DNA of 64,000 nt from Lamellibrachia columna (GCA_963662155.1 OY759263.1:602095-666094); one strand, 5' to 3'; shown: positions 45,968 through 58,655, counted from the first letter of the stretch. Made by a program: numbers and translations. The notes: generated by a model not told the origin, from the sequence alone.

Positions 45968-48332
45968 ACACACATTGATATTTCAGAGGGTGAATACATG
46001 CTGACAGTACAATACACACATTGATATTTCAGAGGGTGAATACATGCTGACAGTACAATACACACATTGATATTTCAGAGGGTGAATACATGCTGACAGT
46101 ACAATACATACATTGATATTTCAGAGTGTGAATACATGCTGACAGTACAATACACGCATTGATATTTCAGAGGGTGAATACATGCTGACAGTACAATACA
46201 TACATTGATATTTCAGAGGGTGAATACATGCTGACAGTACAATACACGCATTGATATTTCAGAGGGTGAATACATGTTGACAGTACAATACACACATTGA
46301 TATTTCAGAGGGTGAATACATGCTGACAGTACAATACATACATTGATATTTCAGAAGTTGAATACATGCTGACAGTACAATACACACATTGATATTTCAG
46401 AGGGTGAATACATGCTGACAGTACAATATACACATTGATATTTCAGAGGGTGGATACTTGCTGACAGTACAATACACACATTGATATTTCATAGGGTGAA
46501 TACATGCTGACAGTACAATACATACATTGATATTTCAGAGTGTGAATACATGCTGACAGTACAATACACGCATTGATATTTCAGAGGGTGAATACATGCT
46601 GACAGTACAATATACACATTGATATTTCAGAGGGTGAATACATGCTGACAGTACAATACACACATTGATATTTCAGAGGGTGAATACATGTTGACAGTAC
46701 AATACACACATTGATATTTCAGAGGGTGAATACATGCTGACAGTACAATACACACATTGATATTTCAGAGGTTGAATACATGCTGACAGTACAATACACA
46801 CATTGATATTTCAGAGGGTGGATACTTGCTGACAGTACAATACACACATTGATATTTCAGAGAGTGAATACATGCTGACAGTACAATACATACATTGATA
46901 TTTCAGAGGATGAATACATGCTGACAGTACAATACACGCATTGATATTTCAGAGGGTGAATACATGCTGACAGTACAATACACACATTGATATTTCAGAG
47001 GGTGAATACATGCTGACAGTACAATACACACATTGATATTTCAGAAGGTGAATACATGTTGACAGTACAATACACACATTGATATTTCAGAGGGTGAATA
47101 CATGTTGACAGTACAATACACGCATTGATATTTCAGAGGGTGAATACATGTTGACAGTACAATACACACATTGATATTTCAGAGGGTGAATACATGCTGA
47201 CAGTACAATACACACATTGATATTTCAGAGGTTGAATACATGCTGACAGTACAATACACACATTGATATTTCAGAGGGTGGATACTTGCTGACAGTACAA
47301 TACACACATTGATATTTCAGAGAGTGAATACATGCTGACAGTACAATACATACATTGATATTTCAGAGGATGAATACATGCTGACAGTACAATACACGCA
47401 TTGATATTTCAGAGGGTGAATACATGCTGACAGTACAATACACACATTGATATTTCAGAGGGTGAATACATGCCGACAGTACAATACACACATTGATATT
47501 TCAGAAGGTGAATACATGTTGACAGTACAATACACACATTGATATTTCAGAGGGTGAATACATGCTGACAGTACAATACACACATTGATATTTCAGAGGT
47601 TGAATACATGCTGACAGTACAATACACGCATTGATATTTCAGAGGGTGAATACATGTTGACAGTACAATACACGCATTAATATTTCAGAGGGTGAATACA
47701 TGTTGACAGTACAATACACACATTGATATTTCAGAGGGTGAATACATGCTGACAGTACAATACACACATTGATATTTCAGAGGTTGAATACATGCTGACA
47801 GTACAATACACACATTGATATTTCAGAGGGTGGATACTTGCTGACAGTACAATACACACATTGATATTTCAGAGAGTGAATACATGCTGACAGTACAATA
47901 CATACATTGATATTTCAGAGGGTGAATACATGTTGACAGTACAATACACACATTGATATTTCAGAGGGTGAATACATGCTGACAGTACAATACACACATT
48001 GATATTTCAGAGGTTGAATACATGCTGACAGTACAATACACGCATTGATATTTCAGAGGGTGAATACATGTTGACAGTACAATACACGCATTGATATTTC
48101 AGAGGGTGAATACATGTTGACAGTACAATACACACATTGATATTTCAGAGGGTGAATACATGCTGACAGTACAATACACACATTGATATTTCAGAGGTTG
48201 AATACATGCTGACAGTACAATACACACATTGATATTTCAGAGGGTGGATACTTGCTGACAGTACAATACACACATTGATATTTCAGAGAGTGAATACATG
48301 CTGACAGTACAATACATACATTGATATTTCAG
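45968..48332. repeat. 46-bp minisatellite carrying copies of a MORN2 3' splice site and exon start
   Basis: About 51 copies of a 46-bp unit. Each holds TTGATATTTCAG followed by AGGGTGAATACATGCTGACA and G, then TACAATACACACA. The final copy is the real intron end and exon start at 48333, where coding sequence then departs from the unit (AACAAGGC instead of TACAATAC). The unit is about 25 bp intron plus 21 bp exon. Variants such as AGGTTGAATAC, AGGGTGGATACTT and AGAGTGAATAC recur in blocks, giving a higher-order period of about 10 units between 46600 and 48330. Splicing into an upstream unit would encode EGEYMLTVQYTH and stop. Confidence 0.96.
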
Positions 48333-48576
48333 AGGGTGAATACATGCTGACAGAACAAGGCACCAATGAACGAAGTGGCTCAGGAACCCACATGACCATG
48401 GATGGAACCAAGTACTCGGGCACTTGGCAGGCAGACAAGATGAATGGTTCAGGAAAAATTGAATTTCCATCAGGCTCAACTTACGAAGGCATATTTGTGA
48501 ACAACAAATTTGAAGGGAAAGGAAAATACACTTGGCCTAATGGATCATATTATGAAGGACAGTTTTCCGACAGCAG
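48333..48576 (+). CDS. MORN2: MORN2 exon with central MORN repeats
   Basis: This 244-nt exon starts after TTGATATTTCAG and ends before donor GTGGGT. Joined to the previous exon it reads NGDKY-E-GEYMLTEQGTNERS, then the MORN units HMTMDGTKYSGTWQADKMNG, KIEFPSGSTYEGIFVNNKFE and KYTWPNGSYYEGQFSDS, and leaves AG. The motif Y.G.[WF].....G.G repeats about every 23 residues. I chose the acceptor at 48332 over the CTGACAG acceptor at 48353 because it restores EGEYM after GDKY, as in MORN2 proteins, with phase 1 kept. MORN sheets usually bind membranes or partner proteins. The first 21 bases are also the repeated part of the 46-bp array. Confidence 0.93.
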
Positions 48577-48895
48577 GTGGGTGTTCAGTGGTATTTATTT
48601 ATATGTGACCCAGTTCGTAGGGCTTCCAGTTAATGTGCTAGGGAAGTAACACATTGAATCTTGTTTCGATGACAGCCTTATTTGACAGGGAAGACAAATT
48701 ATATTTACTTTTAAAACTGGAGTAGATGTTGCAAAGAGTGGTCAATCATGGGTGGAGGGTGACTCACTTTAAGTGATGAGCCAAGGGGTAACACACTTTG
48801 AGTGGTCAGCCAGGGGTGGAGGTTAACACACTTTGAGTGGAGTGGTGTGATCCCTGCAGTGGACACTTGACATATTTGTTGTGTGTTTGTTGCAG

Positions 48896-48998
48896 ACTGG
48901 AGGGAGAGGGCGAGTTCACTGACACGGATGGACAGATCTGGCATGGAACGTTCCACCACCACGCCGCCCCAGGACTGCGATTCAAGCTGTGTCTATGA
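48896..48998 (+). CDS. MORN2: MORN2 last coding exon
   Basis: It follows the acceptor TTTGTTGCAG. The first A completes R from the previous AG. It then reads [19 protein letters not shown] and [14 protein letters not shown] and stops at TGA (48996-48998). The ending EGEGE.TD..G..W.G.F...AAP.L..KL.. is diagnostic of MORN2. The visible protein is about 140 residues from the 39464 exon, about the length expected. The intron before it (48577-48895) contains only a short 'gagtggtcagcca' repeat. A polyadenylation signal AATAAA lies at 49230. Confidence 0.94.
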
Positions 48999-49229
48999 AT
49001 CTCCTCCACCATGTGACCAACGGATGAACCGTACCCTCATTCTCAGAACTCATTCATTCACTTTCTCTTAATGTTTAATCAGTATAGCAACATCTGTTAG
49101 GTTGCATTCTATATGATGTGTAAATATGAGCTGTGACACCAATTTATGTTGCTGAATGAGATCACGAAGCCGAGCATAACAGCATTCTTAGTAACATTTC
49201 CATCAGTAAGATTTAAAATAGTTTTGTTG

Positions 49230-49235
49230 AATAAA
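49230..49235 (+). terminator. Probable MORN2 polyadenylation signal
   Basis: AATAAA 232 bases after the MORN2 stop codon, in an AT-rich context, just before the next tandem array starts at 49287. Confidence 0.55.
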
Positions 49236-49286
49236 AATAGAAAATTAATGTTGAATTTGTTCTCATCCAATGGTGCGCGCACAGGA

Positions 49287-49846
49287 AACATGTCTGTGAG
49301 AAGTGTGCGCCTGGGCAGATCCAGACACAAAACATGTCTGTGAGAAGTGTGCGCCTGGGCAGATCCAGACACAGAAAACATGTCTGTGAGAAGTGTGCGC
49401 CTGGGCAGATCCAGACACAGAACACATGTCTGTGAGAAGTGTGCGCCTGGGCAGATCCAGACACAGAAAACATGTCTGTGAGAAGTGTGCGCCTGGGCAG
49501 ATCCAGACACAGAACTCATGTCTGTGAGAAGTGTGTGCCTGGGCAGATCCAGACACAGAAAACATGTCTGTGAGAAGTGTGTGCCTGGGCAGATCCAGAC
49601 ACAGAAAACATGTCTGTGAGAAGTGTGTGCCTGGGAAGATCCAGCCACAGAAAACATGTCTGTGAGAAGTGTGCGCCTGGGCAGATCCAGACACAGAACT
49701 CATGTCTGTGAGAAGTGTGTGCCTGGGCAGATCCAGACACAGAAAACATGTCTGTGAGAAGTGTGTGCCTGGGCAGATCCAGACACAGAAAACATGTCTG
49801 TGAGAAGTGTGTGCCTGGGCGGATCCAGACACAGAACTCATGTCTG
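49287..49846. repeat. 46-bp minisatellite downstream of MORN2
   Basis: Twelve copies containing ACATGTCTGTGAGAAGTGTG and CCTGGGCAGATCCAGACACA. It shares its period, but no sequence, with the array at 45968. On the minus strand the unit has acceptor-like CTTCTCACAG and GGATCTGCCCAG, but no exon is visible at either edge. Confidence 0.96.
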
Positions 49847-50236
49847 GCTTTTTTGCGAATATGCAAAGAACATAATTGGTTATGAATTTACTAATTACAT
49901 AGCTAAGTTTGGTATCAAAATGTCGAGAATAAGGAGGTCTACGATGATAGTAAATATCTATATCAATAGTGTAGCCATATTTGACAGAAAGACACAAAAC
50001 CTGCCAAAATACATCAACATGTTATTTTGGCTTTGTGATTTCAAGAACGTATACAATATTTTCTCGAACGTCTTACATACATGGCACATGATGACAGTTG
50101 TTATCTCAAAGCGACGCCAGTTCATTTCCAAACACAAAAACACCAGATAGTCGAGTGCAACAATGTAACATCACCCAGCATATCTCGTCTTGTTTTCCGT
50201 CCCATCAAGACCCAGGACGGATAGCTGCACCTTCTA
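49847..50236. other. No gene seen
   Basis: Short open stretches without recognisable homology between the 46-bp array and the Penelope-like remnant. Confidence 0.4.
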
Positions 50237-50640
50237 ATGGCTCCTTTTAAATATTCTTCCTTTTGTGCGAGAAGAGAAAAACAACAGACAAGAGAAAAAA
50301 GGACAATAACACAGAAGTCAGGTTGTCACCCCACACGTGGAAGTGTCCCACAAATGGTTGAACGGGTACTGAAGAAATACGGGTTGGCCGCAGCCTTGCG
50401 TCCCCACACAACTTTGAGACGTCTGTTGGTACGCCCAAAGTACAAAGTAGAATCGGAAGAACAGTGTGAACTATTTGCTGTGTAACAATTGGTGCGCTGC
50501 CTACACAAGAGAGACAATGAGATGACTGAAGACTAGATGAACACAAGAAAGGTGTAGATAATGTCCCAAAAGAACAACAGGGGAAGGCAGTGTTAGTTGA
50601 GCCACTGGGTTTATTGAGCCACCCATGTTTCTCGGGAAAC
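50237..50640 (+). mobile_element. Penelope-like element remnant (RT C-terminus to GIY-YIG)
   Basis: The plus frame reads GSVPQMVERVLKKYGLAAAL then RPHTTLRRLLVRPKYKVE and EEQCELFAV. This resembles the Penelope-like region before the GIY-YIG nuclease (G.S..I.R.L....I....P..TLR.LLV.PKDK...). After a stop, other frames give RLDEHKKGVDNVPKE, matching the TRL.EHK segment of the GIY-YIG nuclease. The Y-I-G core itself is lost. A dead fragment; identified by motif order only. Confidence 0.6.
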
Positions 50641-51309
50641 TACAGCAGGGCAATTACACATAGGGGTTGAACATGTTATTAGAACACGATTGACGTACAA
50701 TAAGTGCAATTTGTCACGACTGTCAGAAAAATTAATGTGAGTTAAAAGACACCAGAGTCATCAGAAAACCGCAGAAACTTGATATGTGATTGACATGACA
50801 CTAGCGTGTGTGCGGCGCTGTGCGCTGTGAGGAGAACTACACATTATTGTTTGGACACTCGTCATGAGAACCTCGTGTTAGTGTTAGTTCAACATATAGC
50901 AGTGGGCATATCAGTAAAGAACATTTGATAATCTGAATATGTAGTATCACATCTAATCTGCAGTTTTCCTTTATATCTATTCTGTTTCGATTTTCGATTT
51001 CTTATATGTGAGGTTGATTAACTGTTTCCAGTCGACAGATAAAGGAACGTCTTTACCGTTAAAAGTTCAACTGATATGTCTGTTTCCTGTTCATTTTGTT
51101 CGGTTCATGATTACATTAGCATTCATCAGACGTGTCAGATATAACACATGGGCGATAGCATGTCGTGTTTTATATGCATCGTGTTAAGACACGTACATTC
51201 TTATCACACGTACACAAGGTCATCATGTATCAAACGTATTACACATGTCCTTTCATGTGTGAATTTTTTTATTTAGTATTAACGTCACCTTGTTGGATAC
51301 AACTCATCT
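50641..51309. other. No gene seen
   Basis: No recognisable coding or repeat structure before the 33-bp array. Confidence 0.4.
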
Positions 51310-53670
51310 TGTCTGAGTCACATTGTTAAGGGCTGTGCATAGTCCATGAATCACATTGTCAGAGACAACTCGTCGTCTCTGAGTCACATTGTTAAAGACA
51401 TCACATAGTCACTGAGTCGTATTGTTGGAGACAACTCATCGTTTCTGAGTCACATTGTTGGAGACAGCACATAGTCACTGAGTCACTTTGTTGGAGACTG
51501 CACATAGTCACTGAGTCACATTGTTGGAGACAGCACATAGTCACTGAGTCACATTGTTAGAGACAGCACATAGTCACTGAGTCACATTGTTGGAGACAGC
51601 ACATAGTCACTGAGTCACATTGTTGGAGACAGCACACAGTCACTGAGTCACATTGTTGCAGACAGCAAATAGTCACTGAGTCACATTGTTGGAGACTGCA
51701 CATAGTCACTGAGTCACATTGTTGGAGACAGCACATAGTCACTGAGTCACATTGTTGGAGACAGCACATAGTCACTGAGTCACAATGTTGGAGACAGCAC
51801 ATAGTCACTGAGTCATATTGTTGGAGACAGCACATAGTCACTGAATCACATTGTTGGAGACTGCACATATACACAGAATCACATTGTTTGAGACAGCACA
51901 TAGACACTGAGTCACATTGTTGGAGACAACACATAGTCACTGAGTCACATTGTTGGAGACAGCACACAGTCACTGAGTCACATTGTTGGAGACAGCACAT
52001 AGTCACTGAGTCACATTGTTGGAGACAGCACATAGTCACTGAGTCACATTGTTGGAGACAGCACATAGTCACTGAGTCACATTATGGGAGACAGCACATA
52101 GTCACTGAGTCATATTGTTGGAGACAGCACATAGTCACTGATTCACATTGTTGGAGACTGCACATAGTCACTGAGTCACATTGTTGGAGACAGCACACAG
52201 TCACTGAGTCACATTGTTAGAGACAGCACATAGTCACTGAGTCACATTGTTAGAGACAGCACATAGTCACTGAGTCACATTGTTAGAGACAGCACATAGT
52301 CACTGAGTCACATTGTTGGAGACAGCACATAGTCACTGAATCACATTGTTAGAGACAGCACATAGTCACTGAGTCACATTGTTAGAGACAGCACATAGTC
52401 ACTGAGTCACATTGTTAGAGACAGCACATAGTCACTGAGTCACATTGTTAGAGACAGCACATAGTCACTGAGTCACATTGTTAGAGACAGCACACAGTCA
52501 CTGAGTCACATTGTTAGAGACAGCACATAGTCACTGAGTCACATTGTTAGAGACAGCACATAGTCACTGAGTCACATTGTTAGAGACAGCACATAGTCAC
52601 TGAGTCACATTGTTAGAGACAGCACATAGTCACTGAGTCACATTGTTAGAGACAGCACATAGTCACTGAGTCACATTGTTAGAGACAGCACATAGTCACT
52701 GAGTCACATTGTTAGAGACAGCACACAGTCACTGAGTCACATTGTTAGAGACAGCACATAGTCACTGAGTCACATTGTTGGAGACAGCACATAGTCACTG
52801 AGTCATATTGTTGGAGACAACACATATTCACTGAGTCACATTGTTGGAGACAGCACATAGTCACTGAGTCATATTGTTGGAGACAGCACATAGTCACTGA
52901 GTCACATTGTTGGAGACAGCACATAGTCACTGAGTCACATTTTTGGAGGCAATACATCGTCTCTATGTCACATTGTTGGAGACAGCACATAGTCACTGAG
53001 TCACATTGTTGAAGACAGCACATAGTCACTGAGTCATATTGTTAAAGACAGCACATAGTCACTGAGTCATATTGTTGGAGACAGCACATAGTCACTGAAT
53101 CACATTGTTGGAGACTGCACATATACACAGAATCACATTGTTTGAGACAGCACATAGACACTGAGTCACATTGTTGGAGACAGCACATAGTCACTGAGTC
53201 ACATTGTTGGAGACAACACATAGTCACTGAGTCACATTGTTGGAGACAGCACACAGTCACTGAGTCACATTGTTGGAGACAGCACATAGACACTGAGTCA
53301 TATTGTTGGAGACTGCACATAGTCACTGAGTCACATTGTTGGAGACAGCACATAGTCACTGAGTCACATTGTTGCAGACAGCACACAGTCACTGAGTCAC
53401 ATTGTTGGAGACAGCACATAGTCACTGAGTCATATTGTTGGAGACAGCACATAGTCACTGAGTCACATTATTGGAGGCAATACATCGTCTCTAGGTCACA
53501 TTGTTGGAGACAGCACATAGTCACTGAGTCACATTGTTGAAGACAGCACATAGTCACTGAGTCATATTGTTAAAGACAGCACATAGTCACTGAGTCACAT
53601 TGTTGGAGACAAAACGTCCATTCTGAGTCAAAGAGACATTGTTGGAGACAACACATCGTCACTATTTGTA
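51310..53670. repeat. 33-bp minisatellite
   Basis: About 70 copies containing CACTGAGTCACATTGTTGGA and GACAGCACATAGT. The left edge (51310-51480) is diverged. The block 51790-51985 is repeated, nearly identical, at about 53060-53260 (shared odd units such as ACTGCACATATACACAGAAT), so about 1.3 kb was duplicated as a segment. Between them, 52200-52760 is a separate homogeneous block with TTAGAG in place of TTGGAG. Open frames on both strands arise because the period is a multiple of three. The unit has TGAGTCA, the AP-1 core, in nearly every copy. Confidence 0.96.
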
Positions 53671-53826
53671 GGTTTTCTACCTACTGATATTATGTTGATA
53701 CATTACGTATTCAAGTGATGTTATACAGTTGTATTTTTCAGAAAATAAAATGTGCTTACGCTGAAGAACATCACTTTAGCCTGGCAACTTTTGTTATTTA
53801 AAATAGTGTGCTTGTGCCGGGTGTAC

Positions 53827-56095
53827 ACCGTTTGTGAATCAGGGCATGCGACGACTAGGACGCTCTGGAACGTTTGTGAATCAGGGAATGCGATGACTAG
53901 GACGCTCTGGAACGTTTGTGAATCAGGGAATGCGACGACTAGGACGCTCTGGAACGTTTGTGAATCATAGAATGCGACGACTAGGACGCTCTGGAACGTT
54001 TGTGAATCATAGAATGCGACGGCTAGGACGCTCTGGAACGTTTGTGAATCATAGAATGCGACGACTAGGACGCTCTGGAACGTTTGTGAATCAGGGAATG
54101 CGACGACTAGGACGCTCTGGAACGTTTGTGAATCAGGGAATGTGATGACTAGGACGCTCTGGAACGTTTGTGAATCAGGGAATGCGATGACTAGGACGCT
54201 CTGGAACGTTTGTGAATCAGGAAATGCGATGACTAGGACGCTCTGGGACGTTTGTGAATCAGGGAATGCGATGACTAGGACGCTCTGGAACGTTTGTGAA
54301 TCAGGAAATGCGATGACTAGGACGCTCTGGAACGTTTGTGAATCAGGGAATGCGATGACTAGGACGCTCTGGAACGTTTGTGAATCATAGAATGCGACGA
54401 CTAGGACGCTCCGGAACGTTTGTGAATCAGGGAATGCGATGACTAGGACGCTCTGGAACGTTTGTGAATCAGGGAATGCGATGACTAGGACGCTCTGGAA
54501 CGTTTGTGAATCATAGAATGCGATGACTAGGACGGTCTGGAACGTTTGTGAATCATAGAATGCGATGACTAGGACGCTCTGGAACGTTTGTGAATCAGGG
54601 AATGCGATGACTAGGACGCTCTGGAACGTTTGTGAATCAGAGAATGCGATGACTAGGACGCTCTGCAACGTTTGTGAATCATAGAATGCGATGACTAGGA
54701 CGCTCTGGAACGTTTGTGATTCATAGAATGCGACGACTAGGACGGTCTGGAACGTTTGTGAATCAGAGAATGCGATGACTAGGACGCTCTGGAACGTTTG
54801 TGAATCAGAGAATGCGACGACTAGGACGCTTTGGAACGTTTGTGAATCAGAGAATGCGATGACTAGGACGCTCTGGAACGTTTGTGAATCATAGAATGCG
54901 ATGACTAGGACGCTCTGGAACGTTTGTGAATCAGAGAATGCGATGAATAGGACGCTCTGGAACGTTTGTGAATCAGAGAATGCGACGACTAGGACGGTCT
55001 GGAACGTTTGTGAATCAGAGAATGCGATGACTAGGACGCTCTGGAACGTTTGTGAATCAGAGAATGCGACGACTAGGACGCTCTGGAACGTTTGTGAATC
55101 AGAGAATGCGATGACTAGGACGCTCTGGAACGTTTGTGAATCATAGAATGCGATGACTAGGACGCTCTGGAACGTTTGTGAATCAGAGAATGCGATGACT
55201 AGGACGCTCTGGAACGTTTGTGAATCATAGAATGCGTCGACTAGGACGGTCTGGAACGTTTGTGAATCATAGAATGCGATGACTAGGACGCTCTGGAACG
55301 TTTGTGAATCAGAGAATGCGACGACTAGGACGCTCTGGAACGTTTGTGAATCATAGAATGCGATGACTAGGACGCTCTGGAACGTTTGTGAATCAGAGAA
55401 TGCGACGACTAGGACGCTCTGGAACGTTTGTGAATCAGAGAATGCGATGACTAGGACGCTCTGGAACGTTTGTGAATCAGGGAATGCGACGACTAGGGCG
55501 CTCTGGAACGTTTGTGAATCAGGGAATACGATGACTAGGACGCTCTGGAACGTTTGTGAATCAGGGAATGCGATGACTATGACGCTCTGGAACGTTTGTG
55601 AATCAGGGAATGCGACGACTAGGACGCTCTGGAACGTTTGTGAATCAGGGAATGCGATGACTAGGACGTTCTGGAACATTTCTGAATCAGGGAATGCGAC
55701 GACTAGGACGCTCCGGAACGTTTGTGAATCAGGGAATGCGACGACTAGAACGCTCTGGAACGGTTGTGTATCAGGGAATGCGACGACTAGGACGCTCTGG
55801 AACGTTTGTGAATCAGGGAATGCGACGACTAGGACGCTCTGGAACGTTTGTGAATCAGGGAATGCGACGACTAGGACGCTCTGGAACGTTTGTGAATCAG
55901 AGAATGCGACGACTAGGACGCTCTGGAACGTTTGTGAATCAGGGAATGCGACGACTAGGACGCTCTGGAACGTTTGTGAATCAGGAAATGCGATGACTAG
56001 GACGCTCTGGAACATTTGTGAATCAGAGGATGCGATGACTAGGACGCTCTGGAACGTTTGTGAATCAGAGAATGCGATGACTAGGACGCTCTCGA
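53827..56095. repeat. 42-bp minisatellite
   Basis: About 54 copies of GAATGCGATGACTAGGACGC plus TCTGGAACGTTTGTGAATCA and GG. The minus strand is open for 764 codons as a 14-residue repeat SQTFQSVLVIAFPD. The plus strand is also open over hundreds of codons in two frames. No promoter, splice site or unique N-terminus supports translation. Alternating variants AGG/AGA/TAG after TGAATC and GATGAC/GACGAC form short higher-order blocks. Confidence 0.96.
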
Positions 56096-56375
56096 ACGCG
56101 GAAGAGAAATGTCACAATCTGACACAAACGTGTATGGGTGGTGCGAGTGAGCGTATTTGTATGTTGCATGTGACAACGCGTGGCTTGTAACGTCGCAGGC
56201 ACTGGTTTATTCAAGTAGTGGAACGGTTCACCTAATCAAAGCGGCACGGCTCACGAGCAGTCAACCCTAGCGCGGACGGTCACCGCTGCACAACGCTTCA
56301 TATCTCGAACCATAATGACCGTAGCGAGAAGTTCAGTCTTTTGAGCCAATTACCTGGAGAGAGGTAAGTGATCGT
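56096..56375. other. Short unique stretch
   Basis: Between the 42-bp array and a microsatellite; nothing recognised. Confidence 0.4.
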
Positions 56376-56535
<160 letters not shown>

Positions 56536-56562
56536 GTTTGTATGTATGTACACTGGCCCAGC

Positions 56563-56655
56563 TGACAAGTGGACAAGGAAGCCATTGGCTTATCGAGAGT
56601 CCAACAATGTTCATCTACGTGTAAACCGCTCTCCTGAGATATGTGTCAACCTGTC
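56563..56655 (-). mobile_element. CR1 3'-end scrap
   Basis: Minus-strand copy of the CR1 ORF2 stop region and proximal 3' UTR (AGCCAATGGCTTCCTTGTCC on the minus strand, with the GGTTGACACATATCTCAGGA-like codons). Less than 100 bp remain. Confidence 0.88.
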
Positions 56656-56779
56656 ATGGGTCGTTGAAGCTACGCAGATCGGCTTGATTTGATAATAATA
56701 CGTGTTACTGTGATATCTTAACATTTCATCAAAAGCCCCGCAGTGAAGAAAATATAGTCGCCTTGCGTGTGCTCTATCC

Positions 56780-56863
56780 AGGTCAGACGAAGTCAGTCCG
56801 TCGGCTTCTTACGACTCACATCGGGCGAAACCGAATCGGCGTGGATTACTTCGACAAGTAAAG
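56780..56863 (+). other. Possible non-coding first exon ending at a consensus donor
   Basis: GACAAGTAAAG is followed by GTAAGT at 56864, a strong 5' splice site on the plus strand. The next plausible acceptor with a downstream start codon is TTTGTTGAAG at 59980-59989. The pairing is an inference from position, and no promoter element is evident. The exon start is arbitrary. Confidence 0.3.
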
Positions 56864-56954
56864 GTAAGTTCTGTACCCAGTAAATATGGCCGCTCAATGC
56901 TACGTTAAATGTTGAACTGTTGTATATATTTAGTTGGGAGAACTGCTGTCAACG

Positions 56955-58000
56955 GTAACCAGTGCAACCCCCGTCGTTGTTTTGTACGTTAATGTAACCA
57001 GTGCAACCCCCGTCGTTGTCTTGTACGTTAATGTAACCAGTACAACCCCCGTCGTTACTTTGTACGTTAATGTAACCAGTGCAACCCCCGTCGTTGTTTT
57101 GTACGTTAATGCAACCAGTGCAACCCCCGTCGTTGTCTTGTATGTTAATGTAACAAGTGCAACCCCCGTCGTTGTCTTGTACGTTAATGTAACAAGTGCA
57201 ACCCCGTCGTTGTCTTGTATGTTAATGTAACAAGTGCAACCCCGTCGTTGTCTTGTACGTTAATGTAACAAGTGCAACCCCGTCGTTGTCTTGTATGTTA
57301 ATGTAACAAGTGCAACCCCGTCGTTGTCTTGTACGTTAATGTAACAAGTGCAACCCCGTCGTTGTCTTGTACGTTAATGTAACAAGTGCAACCCCGTCGT
57401 TGTCTTGTATGTTAATGTAACCAGTGCAACCCCCGTCGTTGTCTTGTACGTTAATGTAACCAGTGCAACACCCGTCGTTGCTTTGTACGTTAATGTAACC
57501 AGTGCAACCCCCGTCGTTGTTTTGTACGTTAATGTAACAAGCCCAACCCCCGTCGTTGTCTTGTATGTTAATGTAACCAGTGCAACCCCCGTAGTTGTTT
57601 TGTACGTTAATGTAACCAGTGCAACCCCCGTCGTTGTCTTGTACGTTAATGTAACCAGTGCAACCCCCGTAGTTGTTTTGTACGTTAATGTAACCAGTGC
57701 AACCCCCGTCGTTGTCTTATACGTTAATCTAACCAGTGCAACCCCCTTCGTTGTCTTGTACGTTAATGTAACCAGTGCAACCCCCGTCGTTGTTTTGTAC
57801 GTTAATGTAACAAGCCCAACCCCCGTCGTTGTCTTGTACGTTAATGTAACCAGTGCAACCCCCGTAGTTGTTTTGTACGTTAATGTAACCAGTGCAACCC
57901 CCGTCGTTGTCTTATACGTTAATCTAACCAGTGCAACCCCCTTCGTTGTCTTGTACGTTAATGTAACCAGTGCAACCCCCGTCGTTGTTTTGTACGTTAA
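56955..58000. repeat. 39-bp minisatellite
   Basis: About 27 copies containing AACCAGTGCAACCCCCGTCG and TTGTCTTGTACGTTAATGT. The block 57180-57410 uses a 38-bp form with one C fewer and AACAAG for AACCAG. A segment of about 195 bp (five units) at 57580-57775 is repeated at 57775-57985, seen from the shared odd unit CTTCGTTGTC preceded by TTAATCTAACC. Confidence 0.95.
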
Positions 58001-58368
58001 TGTTTTCAACGTCTTCATTTGTATTTGGACCTAAGCTGCGTCTCTCTAGATGGAAGGGCTGTCACCTGTCACTTGGTAGCATTGCTTCACAAAACCGAAG
58101 CATTTTAATATGCAAACTAGACAAATTTCACCAAACACCGAGAGCTTTGTCCCCTGCCTCAGCTGGTATCCTGCCTTAAACATAATTTTTATCCGTGGGT
58201 GTGTTTCGTGAGGGTACCACGCCAGGTAATAATCAGAGCCAGTCTTCAGATATTAGATTACTATTAATTGTTTTCATAACGGGCGTTTCTAGATTCGAAA
58301 GTTTAGCCTTTGTGATTAAGTCATATGCAAAACATTTCTGACCGATGGAGTAATCTCCGGGGCCCTGT
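58001..58368. other. Spacer between arrays
   Basis: No recognised feature. Confidence 0.4.
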
Positions 58369-58655
58369 TCTAGTCATCCCCAGGGCCCTGTCCCAGTCAT
58401 CCCCAGGGCCCTGTCCCAGTCATCCCCAGGGCCCTGTCCCAGTCATCCCCAGGGCCCTGTCACAATCATCCCCAGGCCCCTGTCCCAGTCATCCCCAGGG
58501 CCCTGTCCCAATCATCCCCAGGGCCCTGTCCCAGTCATCCCCAGGGCCCTGTCACAATCATCCCCAGGCCCCTGTCCCAGTCATCCCCAGGGACCTGTCC
58601 CAATCATCCCCAGGGCCATGTCCCAATCATCCCCAGGGCCCTGTCCCAATCATCC
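58369..58655. repeat. 23-bp minisatellite
   Basis: About 12 copies of AGTCATCCCCAGGGCCCTGT plus CCC, with AATCATCC and AGGCCCCTG variants. GC-rich in contrast to its surroundings. Confidence 0.96.

Noticed and set aside
48354..48354. MORN2 acceptor at CTGACAG with exon starting AACAAGGC
   Set aside because: It keeps phase but drops EGEYMLT, leaving the first MORN motif incomplete; the acceptor TTGATATTTCAG at 48332 has a better pyrimidine context and restores the motif.
51310..53670. CRISPR-like array
   Set aside because: Units are contiguous with no unique spacers, and the genome is eukaryotic; the same holds for all arrays here.
53721..56015. 764-codon minus-strand frame with a 14-residue repeat
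   Set aside because: Pure tandem repeat, also open on the other strand, with no unique domain or start context.
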